The position numbers and the translations under genes are program-made. From Simplicispira hankyongi (GTDB lineage Bacteria; Pseudomonadota; Gammaproteobacteria; Burkholderiales; Burkholderiaceae_C), in assembly GCF_003570885.1 (NCBI RefSeq), contig NZ_QXJC01000011.1, positions 1-64,000 of the forward strand: a stretch of 64,000 bases of DNA. The letters run 5' to 3'. The notes beneath the pieces are model-generated. The model made no database searches. It was not told where the DNA came from and worked only from the letters and a program-made list of their open reading frames with translations. Positions 28,332 to 37,353 of this stretch are shown one piece after another (the first letter of the stretch is position 1; the number at the start of each line of letters is the position of its first letter).

Positions 28332-28365
28332 ATGTCACAGACATGTCACATTGAGCGCCTAAATT
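28332..28365 (+). promoter_or_regulatory. Pho box and promoter of pstS
   Basis: ATGTCAC-AGAC-ATGTCAC (28332-28349) is a perfect direct repeat in the PhoB layout. TAAATT (28360-28365) follows ten bases later as the -10. The pstS start is 39 bases further on. Confidence 0.88.
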
Positions 28366-28403
28366 GCACTTGCTTTCCATCAACCAAGGTAAGGGGTTTT
28401 GCA

Positions 28404-29444
28404 ATGAACGGTTCAATGATTCGAATTTTGGTCTCTGGCGCAGTGGCTGTGGCGTTTGCTGGCGGCGCGTACGCGCAGCAAGAGGCTACCGGCGCTGGCG
28501 CCAGCTTTCCCGCGCCGCTGTATGCCAAATGGGCGTCTGACTACAACAAGGCGACCGGCGTGCGCATCAATTACCAGTCGGTTGGTTCGGGCGCCGGCAT
28601 CCACCAGATCGACGCCAAGACGGTGGACTTTGGTGCTTCTGATATGCCCCTGGAAGATAAGGACCTGGCTCAGAAGGGCTTGATGCAGTTCCCCACCGTG
28701 ATCGGTGGCGTGGTGCCAGTGGTCAATATTCAAGGTATCGAAGCCGGCCAGATGAAGTTGAGTGGCCATGTGCTGGGCGATATTTATCTGGGCAAGATCA
28801 AGCGCTGGAACGATCCAGCCATCGTGGCGCTCAACCCTGGTGTGAAGCTGCCTGATGCCGATATTTCTCCGGTGCGCCGCGCAGACGGTTCGGGCACCAG
28901 CTTCATTTTCACCAATTACCTGAGCAAGGTGAATGCCGAGTGGAAGTCCTCCGTGGGCGTAGGCACGACAGTGAAATGGCCCACCGGCGCGGGTGGCAAG
29001 GGCAACGAGGGTGTTGCTGCCTTCGTTGGCCGTCTGCCCAACTCCATTGGCTACGTGGAGTACGCTTACGTCAAGCAGAACAAGATGAAGTACGTGCAGC
29101 TGTCCAACAGCACCGGCACCTTTGTCTCGCCTGAGGACAAGGCTTTCAAGGCCGCCGCGGCGGGCGCCGAATGGAACAAGAGCTTCTACCAGATCCTCAC
29201 CGATGAGCCTGGCAAGGACTCATGGCCCATCACGGGCGCTACCTTTATCCTGATGCACAAGGTGCAGGACAAGCCCATGCAGGCCACCACGGTACTCAAG
29301 TTCTTTGACTGGGCCTACACCCATGGTGACAAGACGGCGGCTGATCTGGACTACGTGCCCATGCCCGATAGCGTGAAGGCCGTGATCATGAAGGCCTGGG
29401 GCGAGATCAAGGACAGCTCGGGCAAGGCCGTTACGTTCAAGTAA
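28404..29444 (+). CDS. pstS: Phosphate-binding protein PstS
   Basis: 346 residues, periplasmic component of the high-affinity PstSCAB phosphate importer. A Sec signal peptide runs from [20 protein letters not shown] to about AYA-QQ. The mature start [17 protein letters not shown], the phosphate-binding GSGAGIHQI and [11 protein letters not shown] loops, and the length are typical. ATG 28404 is supported by AAGGGG nine bases upstream. It is first in the pstSCAB-phoU-phoB-phoR run. Confidence 0.97.
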   Translation: MNGSMIRILVSGAVAVAFAGGAYAQQEATGAGASFPAPLYAKWASDYNKATGVRINYQSVGSGAGIHQIDAKTVDFGASDMPLEDKDLAQKGLMQFPTVIGGVVPVVNIQGIEAGQMKLSGHVLGDIYLGKIKRWNDPAIVALNPGVKLPDADISPVRRADGSGTSFIFTNYLSKVNAEWKSSVGVGTTVKWPTGAGGKGNEGVAAFVGRLPNSIGYVEYAYVKQNKMKYVQLSNSTGTFVSPEDKAFKAAAAGAEWNKSFYQILTDEPGKDSWPITGATFILMHKVQDKPMQATTVLKFFDWAYTHGDKTAADLDYVPMPDSVKAVIMKAWGEIKDSSGKAVTFK

Positions 29445-29450
29445 GCGCGG

Positions 29451-29482
29451 TCGGGCGCGGCGCATTGGGCGCCGCCGCCCGA
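29451..29482 (+). terminator. Strong stem-loop between pstS and pstC
   Basis: TCGGGCGCGGCGC (29451-29463) pairs with GCGCCGCCGCCCGA (29469-29482) through 13 base pairs with one bulged C and a five-base loop. There is no T-run. It is more likely an mRNA 3' stabiliser or processing site that raises PstS above the permease subunits than a true terminator. Confidence 0.65.
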
Positions 29483-29503
29483 TTTCGATCACCAGGACAG
29501 CCA

Positions 29504-30526
29504 GTGTCTACACTTACCGTTTCCTCCGCGCCAGGCGCCCATGCTCTGGCGGGTGCCCAGAAGAATATGCCTCCACCGCGTAAGTTTCGAATCTCCGGCG
29601 TACTGGCCGACCGTGTTTTTGCGCTGCTTGCGCATGCGGCGGCCTGGCTCACCCTGGCAACTTTGGCAGGGATCCTGGTGTCCCTGGTCATCGGGGCCTG
29701 GCCCGCTATCGAAGCCTATGGGCTGGGCTTTCTGACCAATAGCGTGTGGGACCCGGTGAAGGACGAGTACGGCGGTCTGGTGATGATTTACGGCACCTTG
29801 GCCACCTCGGCCATCGCCTTGCTGATTGCCGTACCGGTGAGTTTCGGCATTGCGCTGTTCCTCACCGAGCTCTCACCCGGCTGGCTCAGGCGCCCGCTGG
29901 GCACGGCCATCGAGTTGTTGGCTGCCGTTCCGTCCATCGTCTACGGCATGTGGGGCCTGATGGTGTTTGGCCCCATTCTGGCGACCTGGGTGCAGGCGCC
30001 GCTGCAAAAGTTGTTTTCTGGCGTGCCGTATCTGGGCGCGCTGGTGTCAGGTCCGCCCGTGGGCATTGGCATTTTGTCGGCGGGCATCATCCTGGCGATC
30101 ATGATCATTCCGTTTATCTCGGCGGTGATGCGAGATGTGTTTGAAGTGACGCCCACGTTGCTCAAAGAGTCGGCCTACGGCTTGGGCTCGACGACCTGGG
30201 AGGTGGTCTCCAAGGTCGTGCTGCCCTATACCAAGACGGGGGTTCTGGGTGGCATCATGCTGGGGCTGGGCCGTGCGCTGGGCGAGACCATGGCGGTCAC
30301 CTTTGTGATCGGCAACATGAACCAGCTCGATTCGTTGTCGCTGTTTGCCGCCGCCAACAGCATCACGTCCGCGCTCGCCAACGAGTTCGCCGAGGCAGGC
30401 GAGGGGCTGCACCAGGCGTCGCTGATCTACCTGGGGCTGGTGCTGTTTTTCATTACCTTCGTGGTGCTGGGGTTGTCAAAAATTCTGCTGCTGCGCCTGC
30501 AGAAGAACGAAGGAGCCCGGTCATGA
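29504..30526 (+). CDS. pstC: Phosphate ABC transporter permease PstC
   Basis: About 340 residues with six predicted membrane segments, the first at [19 protein letters not shown]. The inner-membrane ABC permease signature EAA..G appears as [23 protein letters not shown] 29504 is chosen because AGGACA lies just upstream; the frame extends to 29465 without a ribosome-binding site, and ATG 29567 is an alternative. It overlaps pstA by four bases. Confidence 0.94.
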   Translation: MSTLTVSSAPGAHALAGAQKNMPPPRKFRISGVLADRVFALLAHAAAWLTLATLAGILVSLVIGAWPAIEAYGLGFLTNSVWDPVKDEYGGLVMIYGTLATSAIALLIAVPVSFGIALFLTELSPGWLRRPLGTAIELLAAVPSIVYGMWGLMVFGPILATWVQAPLQKLFSGVPYLGALVSGPPVGIGILSAGIILAIMIIPFISAVMRDVFEVTPTLLKESAYGLGSTTWEVVSKVVLPYTKTGVLGGIMLGLGRALGETMAVTFVIGNMNQLDSLSLFAAANSITSALANEFAEAGEGLHQASLIYLGLVLFFITFVVLGLSKILLLRLQKNEGARS

Positions 30527-31410
30527 GCAGCACCTCGCAAACCTTGATTTCAGCGGCCGACCTGGGCGCTGCACGGGCCGCGCGTTTTGCCAGGCGCAAG
30601 CGCGTCAACCGCATTGCGCTGGGTCTGTCGCTGCTGGCCATGGTGTTCGGCGTGTTCTGGTTGGTGTGGATTCTTTGGGAAACCCTCCGCTTGGGTCTGG
30701 GCGGGTTGTCGTTGGCGCTGTTCACCGAAATGACGCCGCCGCCCAACGAAGCGGGGGGGCTGTCGAACGCCATTTTTGGCTCGCTCACCATGGTGGCGCT
30801 GGCCACCTTCGTGGGCACGCCGATCGGCATCCTGGCGGGCATTTACCTGTCGGAGTACGACACCCACGGCCCGCTGGCGCAGGTCACACGCTTTGTGAAC
30901 GACATCCTGCTCTCGGCGCCCAGCATCGTGATCGGCTTGTTCGTCTATACCGTCATGGTGACGCGTTTCAAAAGCTTCTCCGGCTACGCAGGGGGGTTGG
31001 CGCTGGCGCTGATCGTGGTGCCGGTGGTCATTCGCACGACCGAGAACATGCTGCTGCTGGTGCCGGCGGGCCTGCGCGAGGCGGCCTATGCCTTGGGTAC
31101 GCCGAAGTGGAAGGTGATTTCTTTCATCACGCTGCGTGCGGCGCGGGCCGGCGTCATCACCGGTGTGCTGCTCGCGGTGGCGCGCATCGCGGGTGAGACG
31201 GCGCCGCTGCTGTTTACCGCGCTGAACAACCAGTTCTGGAACGCCGACCTGTCCAAGCCCATGGCCAGCTTGCCGGTGACCATCTTCAAGTTCGCCATGA
31301 GCCCCTACGAGAACTGGCAGAAGCTGGCCTGGGCGGGGGTGTTCCTCATCACCATGGCCGTGTTGGCCCTCAACATCCTGGCGCGCGTGCTCACGCGCGT
31401 CAAAAAATGA
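30523..31410 (+). CDS. pstA: Phosphate ABC transporter permease PstA
   Basis: 295 residues with six membrane segments. The permease signature is [21 protein letters not shown], whose EAAxxxG contacts PstB. The ATG overlaps the pstC stop (ATGA). It pairs with PstC to form the phosphate channel. Confidence 0.94.
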   Translation: MSSTSQTLISAADLGAARAARFARRKRVNRIALGLSLLAMVFGVFWLVWILWETLRLGLGGLSLALFTEMTPPPNEAGGLSNAIFGSLTMVALATFVGTPIGILAGIYLSEYDTHGPLAQVTRFVNDILLSAPSIVIGLFVYTVMVTRFKSFSGYAGGLALALIVVPVVIRTTENMLLLVPAGLREAAYALGTPKWKVISFITLRAARAGVITGVLLAVARIAGETAPLLFTALNNQFWNADLSKPMASLPVTIFKFAMSPYENWQKLAWAGVFLITMAVLALNILARVLTRVKK

Positions 31411-31438
31411 AACGGCGTAAGCCGTCTGTTTGGACACC

Positions 31439-32260
31439 ATGCTGACCACCACGCTTGCACCGCCTTCCAGGCTGAACACTGCCCACATGGCGACCGCCAT
31501 GCCTACCGTGCCCAAGATCACCGTGCGCAACCTGAACTTCTATTACGGCAAGTTCCATGCGCTCAAGGGCATCAACCTCGACATTCCTGAGAACAAGGTC
31601 ACTGCGTTCATCGGGCCGTCGGGATGCGGCAAATCGACGCTTCTGCGCACGTTCAACCGCATGTTTGAGCTCTATCCCGAGCAGCGCGCCGAAGGCGAGA
31701 TCGTGCTAGACGGCGAGAATCTGCTGACCAGCAAGCAGGATGTGGCCCTGCTGCGCGCCAAGGTCGGCATGGTGTTTCAGAAGCCCACGCCGTTTCCCAT
31801 GTCGATCTACGACAACATCGCTTTTGGCGTCAAGCTGTTCGACAGCTTGAGTGCTCCTGAGATGGACGAGCGCGTGGAATGGGCGCTGCGCAAGGCAGCG
31901 CTCTGGACAGAGGTGCGCGACAAGCTGCATCAGAGCGGCGCCAGCCTCTCGGGCGGACAACAGCAGCGTCTGTGCATTGCGCGCGGCATTGCCATCAAAC
32001 CCGAAGTGCTGCTGCTCGACGAGCCGTGTTCCGCGCTCGACCCCATTTCAACCGCCAAGGTCGAGGAGCTGATTGCCGAGCTCAAGGCCGATTACACCGT
32101 GGTCATCGTGACCCACAACATGCAGCAGGCGGCCCGCTGCAGCGACTACACCGCTTACATGTACCTCGGCGATCTGATGGAATTTGGCGAAACAGAGCAG
32201 TTGTTCGTCAAGCCCAAGCGCAGCGAAACGGAAGACTACATTACCGGCCGATTTGGCTGA
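31439..32260 (+). CDS. pstB: Phosphate ABC transporter ATP-binding protein PstB
   Basis: 273 residues from ATG 31439. Walker A is GPSGCGKST, the ABC signature LSGGQQQRL, Walker [14 protein letters not shown], followed by the switch His in VTHNMQQA. It energises phosphate import and, with PhoU, reports transporter state to PhoR. ATG 31487 would give a start closer to E. coli PstB, and a TTG at 31430 is also open. The gap after pstA is 28 bases. Confidence 0.95.
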   Translation: MLTTTLAPPSRLNTAHMATAMPTVPKITVRNLNFYYGKFHALKGINLDIPENKVTAFIGPSGCGKSTLLRTFNRMFELYPEQRAEGEIVLDGENLLTSKQDVALLRAKVGMVFQKPTPFPMSIYDNIAFGVKLFDSLSAPEMDERVEWALRKAALWTEVRDKLHQSGASLSGGQQQRLCIARGIAIKPEVLLLDEPCSALDPISTAKVEELIAELKADYTVVIVTHNMQQAARCSDYTAYMYLGDLMEFGETEQLFVKPKRSETEDYITGRFG

Positions 32261-32271
32261 CCGGAGGCAAC

Positions 32272-32973
32272 ATGACAGAAAAGCATCTATCCTCGCAGTT
32301 CGATACCGAGCTCAATACCGTTTCGGCCCGTGTCATGGAACTCGGCGGGCTCGTGGAATCGCAGATCGGTCACGCCATCCGCGCCCTGTCGCAGTTCAGC
32401 CTGGAGGCCGTGGACACCGTAGCCACGCTAGAGACACGTATCAATGCGCTCGAAGTCGATATCGACCGCGAGCTCTCCACCATCATTGCCCGGCGCCAGC
32501 CCACCGCGCGTGACCTGCGCCTCTTGATGGCTTTCTCCAAGGCAACGGCCAACCTGGAACGCATGGGTGATGAGGCCAGCAAGATGGCGCGCATGGTGCG
32601 CTCCATCATCGAAACTGGCGCGCCGCGCAACCTCCCCACCATGGACCTGCGCGTGGCTGCCGATCTCGCCTCCGGTTTGCTGCACAAGGCGCTGGATGCG
32701 TTTGCGCGGCTCGACACTCGGGCAGCGCTGGCCATTCTCAAGGAGGACGACCTCATTGACGAGGAGTTCGATGGCTTCGTGCGCAAGCTCATCACCTACA
32801 TGATGGAAGATCCGCGCACCATTTCGCCCAGCCTCGATCTGCTGTTTATCGCCAAGGCCATTGAGCGCATCGGTGACCACTCCAAGAACGTGGCCGAACT
32901 CATCATTTACCTGGTCGAGGGTACGGACGTGCGCCACACCTCGGTGGCCGAGATCGAGTCGGTGCTGCGCTGA
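32272..32973 (+). CDS. phoU: Phosphate signalling protein PhoU
   Basis: 233 residues forming two PhoU three-helix repeats. The metal-cluster motifs ERMGDEASKMARM and ERIGDHSKNVAELI are at matching positions in the two halves. PhoU links PstB to PhoR and holds the kinase in the phosphatase mode when phosphate is plentiful. ATG 32272 follows GGAGG; the stop overlaps phoB (TGATG). Confidence 0.96.
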   Translation: MTEKHLSSQFDTELNTVSARVMELGGLVESQIGHAIRALSQFSLEAVDTVATLETRINALEVDIDRELSTIIARRQPTARDLRLLMAFSKATANLERMGDEASKMARMVRSIIETGAPRNLPTMDLRVAADLASGLLHKALDAFARLDTRAALAILKEDDLIDEEFDGFVRKLITYMMEDPRTISPSLDLLFIAKAIERIGDHSKNVAELIIYLVEGTDVRHTSVAEIESVLR

Positions 32974-33686
32974 TGAGGCATCTTCCCAAAGTGCTGGTGG
33001 TAGAGGACGAACCGGCGATTGCCGAACTGATTGCCGTCAACCTAAGGCACAACGGTTTTGTGCCCGTGTGGGCCGAAGACGGCCCCAGCGCACAGCGCGA
33101 GCTTGACGCCGTACTGCCCGACGTGATTCTGCTGGACTGGATGCTGCCCAGCCAGAGTGGCTTGCAGCTCGCGCGAAAGTGGCGCGGCGACGCGCGCACG
33201 CGCGGCATTCCCATCCTGATGCTGACCGCGCGCGGCGACGAGCCCGACAAGGTCGCCGGCCTCGATGCCGGCGCGGACGACTACATCACCAAGCCGTTTT
33301 CCACCCAGGAGTTGCTGGCGCGCATCCGCGCCGTGCTGCGCCGCCGTGCGCCTGAGCAGGTTGCGGAGGCGGTGGAACTTGGCGGTCTGCTGCTGGATGC
33401 AGCTACGCACCGCGTGATGTATCTGGGCACTGAGCTGCGCATGGGGCCTACGGAATTCAGGCTGCTGCGCTACTTCATGAAGCACCCCGAGCGGGTGCAC
33501 TCCCGCGCTCAGTTGCTGGACAAGGTCTGGGGGGACCATGTTTTCATTGAGGAGCGTACGGTGGATGTGCACGTCAAGCGCCTGCGCGAAGCGCTGGGCC
33601 AGGCGGGCGCCATGATCGAGACGGTGCGTGGCGCGGGCTACCGGTTTTCCGGTCAGGCTGGAGGCAGTGCAGCCATCCCCGACTGA
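32973..33686 (+). CDS. phoB: Phosphate regulon response regulator PhoB
   Basis: 237 residues, OmpR/PhoB type. The receiver has E11/D12, phosphoacceptor D55 (ILLDWMLPSQSG) and K107 (YITKPF). The C-terminal winged helix covers ~135-230 and ends with TVDVHVKRLREAL and the wing VRGAGYRFS. It activates promoters with Pho boxes, three of which are visible in this window. It is translationally coupled to phoU. Confidence 0.96.
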   Translation: MRHLPKVLVVEDEPAIAELIAVNLRHNGFVPVWAEDGPSAQRELDAVLPDVILLDWMLPSQSGLQLARKWRGDARTRGIPILMLTARGDEPDKVAGLDAGADDYITKPFSTQELLARIRAVLRRRAPEQVAEAVELGGLLLDAATHRVMYLGTELRMGPTEFRLLRYFMKHPERVHSRAQLLDKVWGDHVFIEERTVDVHVKRLREALGQAGAMIETVRGAGYRFSGQAGGSAAIPD

Positions 33687-33729
33687 CGCTGTGCGGGAGT
33701 CATTCGGCTGTGATGTACTCTCACATTCA

Positions 33730-33785
33730 TAGCATGTAGCCCATATGCATAAAGCGCTAGAGGCCGATTTGATCAATTTTTTCTA
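33730..33785 (+). repeat. Palindromic element copy G, between phoB and phoR
   Basis: CATAGCATGTAGC, then CATATGCATAAAGCGCTAGAGGCC and a T-rich end. The right half is well preserved and the left half decayed. It sits in the 123-base phoB-phoR gap. Confidence 0.65.
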
Positions 33786-33809
33786 TTCAATACCCCGGCT
33801 CCCATTTTC

Positions 33810-35141
33810 ATGCTGGTCCGAGCGCTGATTTTTTTCCTGGTGCAACTCCTCGGGGCTGCCATCGGTTTCTGGCTGGGCGGCATTTGGGCTGCGGTGTGGG
33901 TGGGCGCTGGAGTGGTCTGGTGCTGGTTTCTCGTCGATCTGCTGCGATCCGCCCGCGTGCTGCACTGGCTGCGTGAGGCCCCCGAAGGCCCCGCTCCGGC
34001 GAGCGTGGGGGTGTTGGGAGAAGCCGTGGACCGGGTGCAGCGCCTGCTGCGTGTGCGAGACCAGGCGACACGCGAGAGCGACGAGCGCCTGCACGGCATT
34101 CTCGATGCGCTCCAGGCCACGCCCAATGGCGTGCTGCTGCTCGACGATCGGGGCCGGATTGTCTGGTGCAACCAGCGCGCTGCACAACACCTGGCCATCG
34201 ATGCGCAGCGCGATGTGCTGCAGTTCATTGGCAACCTGCTGCGCGACCCGGACTTTACCGCCTACCTGGCCGGAAAAGACTGGTCGCACGATGTGGTGAT
34301 CTCCACGCGCCCGGCCGAGAGTGCACATGTGGCCCGCCTGTCGATCCAGCTGTGCGCGTATGGCGATGGCCAGAAGCTCATGCTGACGCGCGACGTGACT
34401 GCAGTGGAGCAGGCCGAAGCCATGCGGCGCGATTTCGTCGCCAACGTGTCGCATGAGATCCGCACGCCGCTCACCGTCGTGGCAGGTTTTATCGAAACCT
34501 TGCAAACGCTCACGCTGGATCCCCAGGAAAAGTCACGCTACCTTGCCCTCATGGCACAGCAGGCCCAACGCATGCAACGTGTGGTCGAGGGGCTGCTGGC
34601 GCTCTCACGGCTTGAGGCCAGCCCGCCACCCGGAATTGCTGAATGGGTGCCGGTCGCCGCGCTGCTCGAACGCTGCGAGCAGGAGGCGCGTGCCCTTCAG
34701 GCACTGATCGCACCGGGGCAGACGCTCCGTTTTTCGCAGTTCAACCGTCCCGAAGATGTGGGTGACATTGCGGGCGTGCCGGCCGAATTGCACAGTGCTC
34801 TGGCCAATCTTGTGGGCAATGCAATTCGCTACACCCCGGGTGATGGCAGCGTCGATGTGCAATGGGCTTGGCAACCCGATGGCAGTGCGGTTTTTTCGGT
34901 GCGCGATACCGGGCCAGGCATTGACGCCGAGCACCTGCCGCGCATCACCGAGCGGTTCTATCGGGTCGATCGCAGCCGCTCGCGTGATACCGGCGGCACA
35001 GGACTGGGGCTGGCCATCGTCAAGCACGTGGCGCAGCGCCACGGCGCCCAACTGCTCATCGAGAGTGTGGCGGGAAAAGGCTCAACGTTCCGGATCGCGT
35101 TTCCCGCCTTCCGGCTGCGCCGACGGCAGGCGCAGTTGTGA
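33810..35141 (+). CDS. phoR: Phosphate regulon sensor kinase PhoR
   Basis: 443 residues. Two closely spaced membrane segments (~5-20 and ~25-45) leave almost no periplasmic domain, as is usual for PhoR. A PAS domain covers ~95-195. The DHp motif is FVANVSHEIRTPLTVVAGF with H215, and the ATPase domain has N, G1 (DTGPGI) and G2 (GTGLGLAIVKH) boxes. It phosphorylates PhoB under phosphate limitation and is controlled through PhoU and PstB. It is separated from phoB by repeat copy G. Confidence 0.95.
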   Translation: MLVRALIFFLVQLLGAAIGFWLGGIWAAVWVGAGVVWCWFLVDLLRSARVLHWLREAPEGPAPASVGVLGEAVDRVQRLLRVRDQATRESDERLHGILDALQATPNGVLLLDDRGRIVWCNQRAAQHLAIDAQRDVLQFIGNLLRDPDFTAYLAGKDWSHDVVISTRPAESAHVARLSIQLCAYGDGQKLMLTRDVTAVEQAEAMRRDFVANVSHEIRTPLTVVAGFIETLQTLTLDPQEKSRYLALMAQQAQRMQRVVEGLLALSRLEASPPPGIAEWVPVAALLERCEQEARALQALIAPGQTLRFSQFNRPEDVGDIAGVPAELHSALANLVGNAIRYTPGDGSVDVQWAWQPDGSAVFSVRDTGPGIDAEHLPRITERFYRVDRSRSRDTGGTGLGLAIVKHVAQRHGAQLLIESVAGKGSTFRIAFPAFRLRRRQAQL

Positions 35142-35157
35142 GCGGCTGATGCGCCAA

Positions 35158-36861
35158 TCAGGGCGGGGCACGCCGATACACCACCAGCGCATCGTTGCGG
35201 TCTGTTGGTCGGCCAATCCGGCCCGTCAGCACCCATTCCTTCGCGTCGGGCGGTGTGCGCCGCAAGGCCGGGGTGGGAGCATCGTCGGCTTCCACGAGCC
35301 AGGGACATGACGGCGCAGCAGCGGTAAGTGGCTGCATGGTGATGCTGCCAAAGATCTGTAGCGCGGCAAACTGGCCCTGGTCCAGTCCCAGTACATGCAC
35401 GCAGACGGGGCGGCCGATGAGCGCCTGCAAGGCCCGAACCTGCGGTGCGTCGCTGCGCGCATAGTCAAGCATGGGCAACCATAGGGTGGTCAGCAGTAGC
35501 CAGCACAGCGTGGTGCCCGCCGCCGGGAGTACCAGCGTTTTCCACAGCGCGCTCTGGTTGCGTCCCGTGCGCCAGACGACCACGGCACACCATGCTGCTG
35601 TGGCCGCCAGCGCCACGGCCAGCGCCACAGCGGAAAACTCCGGCCGAAAGCCATGTGCCAGCCGGGCGACGTTGGCGGCTGGTTGGGCGGGGATGCCAGT
35701 TTGCGTGGAGATCCAGATGACCCAGATCGCAATCGCCGAGGCCGAAAAAAACAGCAGAGTGAACCAGTCGATCAAGGCCGAAACACTGCGTTTGAGCGTG
35801 GGCAGTGCAAAGGCAGCGAGCGCTGCCAGCGCCGGCAGGCCCAGCAGCAGCGCGCGGTCTGCTGGCCGCGAGAGGACCGTGGCGCCCAGTGCGCACCCGG
35901 CAAACCACATGGGCAGCCACAAATGGCGTTGCAATGACCGGGTGAAGACATGGCCGCGCCAGCGCCACAAGGTCCACAGCGCGAGCGGCCAGGCGGGCCA
36001 GGTGAACCACAGCAGCAGGCGTGCGAGGTTGTGCCCGTCTTTCTCGAAATCCGGCCAGAAGACATGCCGCTCCGAGAGGCCCAACTGCCATGCAAGCAGC
36101 GCCGCCGCCAGGGTCAGCGCGAGCAGGCCCCAGGCAGCGCGGCCATTGCGTGCGCTGTGCTGCAACTGCTCTGGCGCCCATAGGCATAGCACCGCGCCAC
36201 CCGTGCCATAGAGCACCGCCAGCACCGGAGCGCCGCTCAGCACCAAGCCGGGCAGACCCAAGGACATTGCCACCCACGGGCCCCAGCGGTGACGGGGCAT
36301 GGCCGCCAACCCGTAGAACACCAGCGCGGTGGCGCACAGCTGTGTGAGATAGGCGGTAGTTTCATGCGAAGGCTGGGCCAGCCCCAGGCTGGCGAGCAGC
36401 GCAAGCAGCCCACCATCGGCGATGGCACGGGCATAGCCTGCGGGTGAGGCCTCACCGCCAAAGGCAAATGCCACGGGCTGCGCACCAGGGCTGCGTGCCA
36501 GTGCATAAATACCCCACCAGGTGGCCCACAAGGTCAGGACCAGCAGCAGTGCAAAGGGAATCCGGGCGGCGAAGATGGCAGGCAGGATGCCTTCTGTGCC
36601 TTGCAGGGCCCAGGCACCAATCCAGTAGGGCAGCAAGCCATCTGATTCCGGCGGAAGCCCGCCCAGCAGTGGCGCCAGCCATGGCGTATGCCCCTGCGCC
36701 AGTTGCAGCATGTAGCCATAGGCGGTGACGTCCGCCCCGCGCCAGGGGTCGCGGCCAATAAAACCTGGCAGCACGTAGGCTGTGCACAGCAGCAATAGCG
36801 CCCAGCGCGGCAGTGGTCGCACGGCGCTGTGGGGCACGATGGCGGGAGTCGGTTGGTTCAC
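35158..36861 (-). CDS. Polytopic membrane protein, GT-C glycosyltransferase-like
   Basis: 567 residues with about ten to twelve hydrophobic segments. The opening WALLLLCTAYVLPGFIGRDPWRGADVT resembles the start of ArnT/PMT-type GT-C transferases. In those enzymes an acidic pair sits in the first extracytoplasmic loop (a DE after the PW); here the loop reads RDPWRGADVTAYG, keeping one Asp only. A periplasmic-type C-terminal domain of ~130 residues follows the last segment. Activity and substrate cannot be assigned. It converges with phoR (16-base gap). Confidence 0.6.
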   Translation of the reverse strand: MNQPTPAIVPHSAVRPLPRWALLLLCTAYVLPGFIGRDPWRGADVTAYGYMLQLAQGHTPWLAPLLGGLPPESDGLLPYWIGAWALQGTEGILPAIFAARIPFALLLVLTLWATWWGIYALARSPGAQPVAFAFGGEASPAGYARAIADGGLLALLASLGLAQPSHETTAYLTQLCATALVFYGLAAMPRHRWGPWVAMSLGLPGLVLSGAPVLAVLYGTGGAVLCLWAPEQLQHSARNGRAAWGLLALTLAAALLAWQLGLSERHVFWPDFEKDGHNLARLLLWFTWPAWPLALWTLWRWRGHVFTRSLQRHLWLPMWFAGCALGATVLSRPADRALLLGLPALAALAAFALPTLKRSVSALIDWFTLLFFSASAIAIWVIWISTQTGIPAQPAANVARLAHGFRPEFSAVALAVALAATAAWCAVVVWRTGRNQSALWKTLVLPAAGTTLCWLLLTTLWLPMLDYARSDAPQVRALQALIGRPVCVHVLGLDQGQFAALQIFGSITMQPLTAAAPSCPWLVEADDAPTPALRRTPPDAKEWVLTGRIGRPTDRNDALVVYRRAPP

Positions 36862-36891
36862 GCGGAATCAGGCGATAGGTTTGCGGCCAAG

Positions 36892-36915
36892 CATACGGGC
36901 AAACATACGGGCAAA
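36892..36915. repeat. Tandem 12-base duplication
   Basis: CATACGGGCAAA occurs twice in direct succession upstream of the membrane-protein gene. This is probably a recent slippage event. Confidence 0.7.
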
Positions 36916-36916
36916 C

Positions 36917-36942
36917 AAAAAGACAGCGCGGTTTCCCGAGCT
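36917..36942 (-). terminator. Terminator downstream of rpmE2
   Basis: On the minus strand AGCTCGG-GAAA-CCGCGCT forms a seven-pair stem with one mismatch and a GAAA-type loop, followed by GTCTTTTTG. Confidence 0.6.
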
Positions 36943-37015
36943 GCCTTCTGATGGGTGCGAGGGCGCTGGCGTTTGGAGGTGGCTTTTGAGGGCCCGCCAG
37001 TGCGCTTGCCGTTGC

Positions 37016-37273
37016 TTACTTGGCCGTTGTCTTGCCGAAACGGTTGCGGAAGCGCTCGACGCGGCCACCCATGTTGTCGACCGACTTTTGTGTGCCCGTG
37101 TAGAAGGGGTGCGATTCGCTGGAGGTATCGAGCTTGAACAGCGGCAGTTCACGGCCGTCCTCGGTCTTGCCCATTTCCTTGGTGTTCGCACACGAACGCG
37201 TGACGAACTTGAAACCGTTGGAGAGGTCCACGAAGAGCACTTCGCGGTAGTTGGGGTGAATGCCTTCTTTCAT
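37016..37273 (-). CDS. rpmE2: 50S ribosomal protein L31 type B
   Basis: 85 residues starting [18 protein letters not shown]. The zinc-binding CxxC pairs of classical L31 are missing, which marks the zinc-independent type B paralogue; C-minus L31 proteins replace the zinc form when zinc is scarce in several bacteria. AAGGATCAGC precedes the ATG. The gene lies 80 bases downstream of rho on the same strand, a common Burkholderiales order. No Zur box is evident. Confidence 0.93.
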   Translation of the reverse strand: MKEGIHPNYREVLFVDLSNGFKFVTRSCANTKEMGKTEDGRELPLFKLDTSSESHPFYTGTQKSVDNMGGRVERFRNRFGKTTAK

Positions 37274-37353
37274 GCTGATCCTTGAATGTCGCTGCGGGAG
37301 CCGGGCCAGACCATCTGACCTACTTTCCGCAAAAAAGCCTGCAATTATAACTT

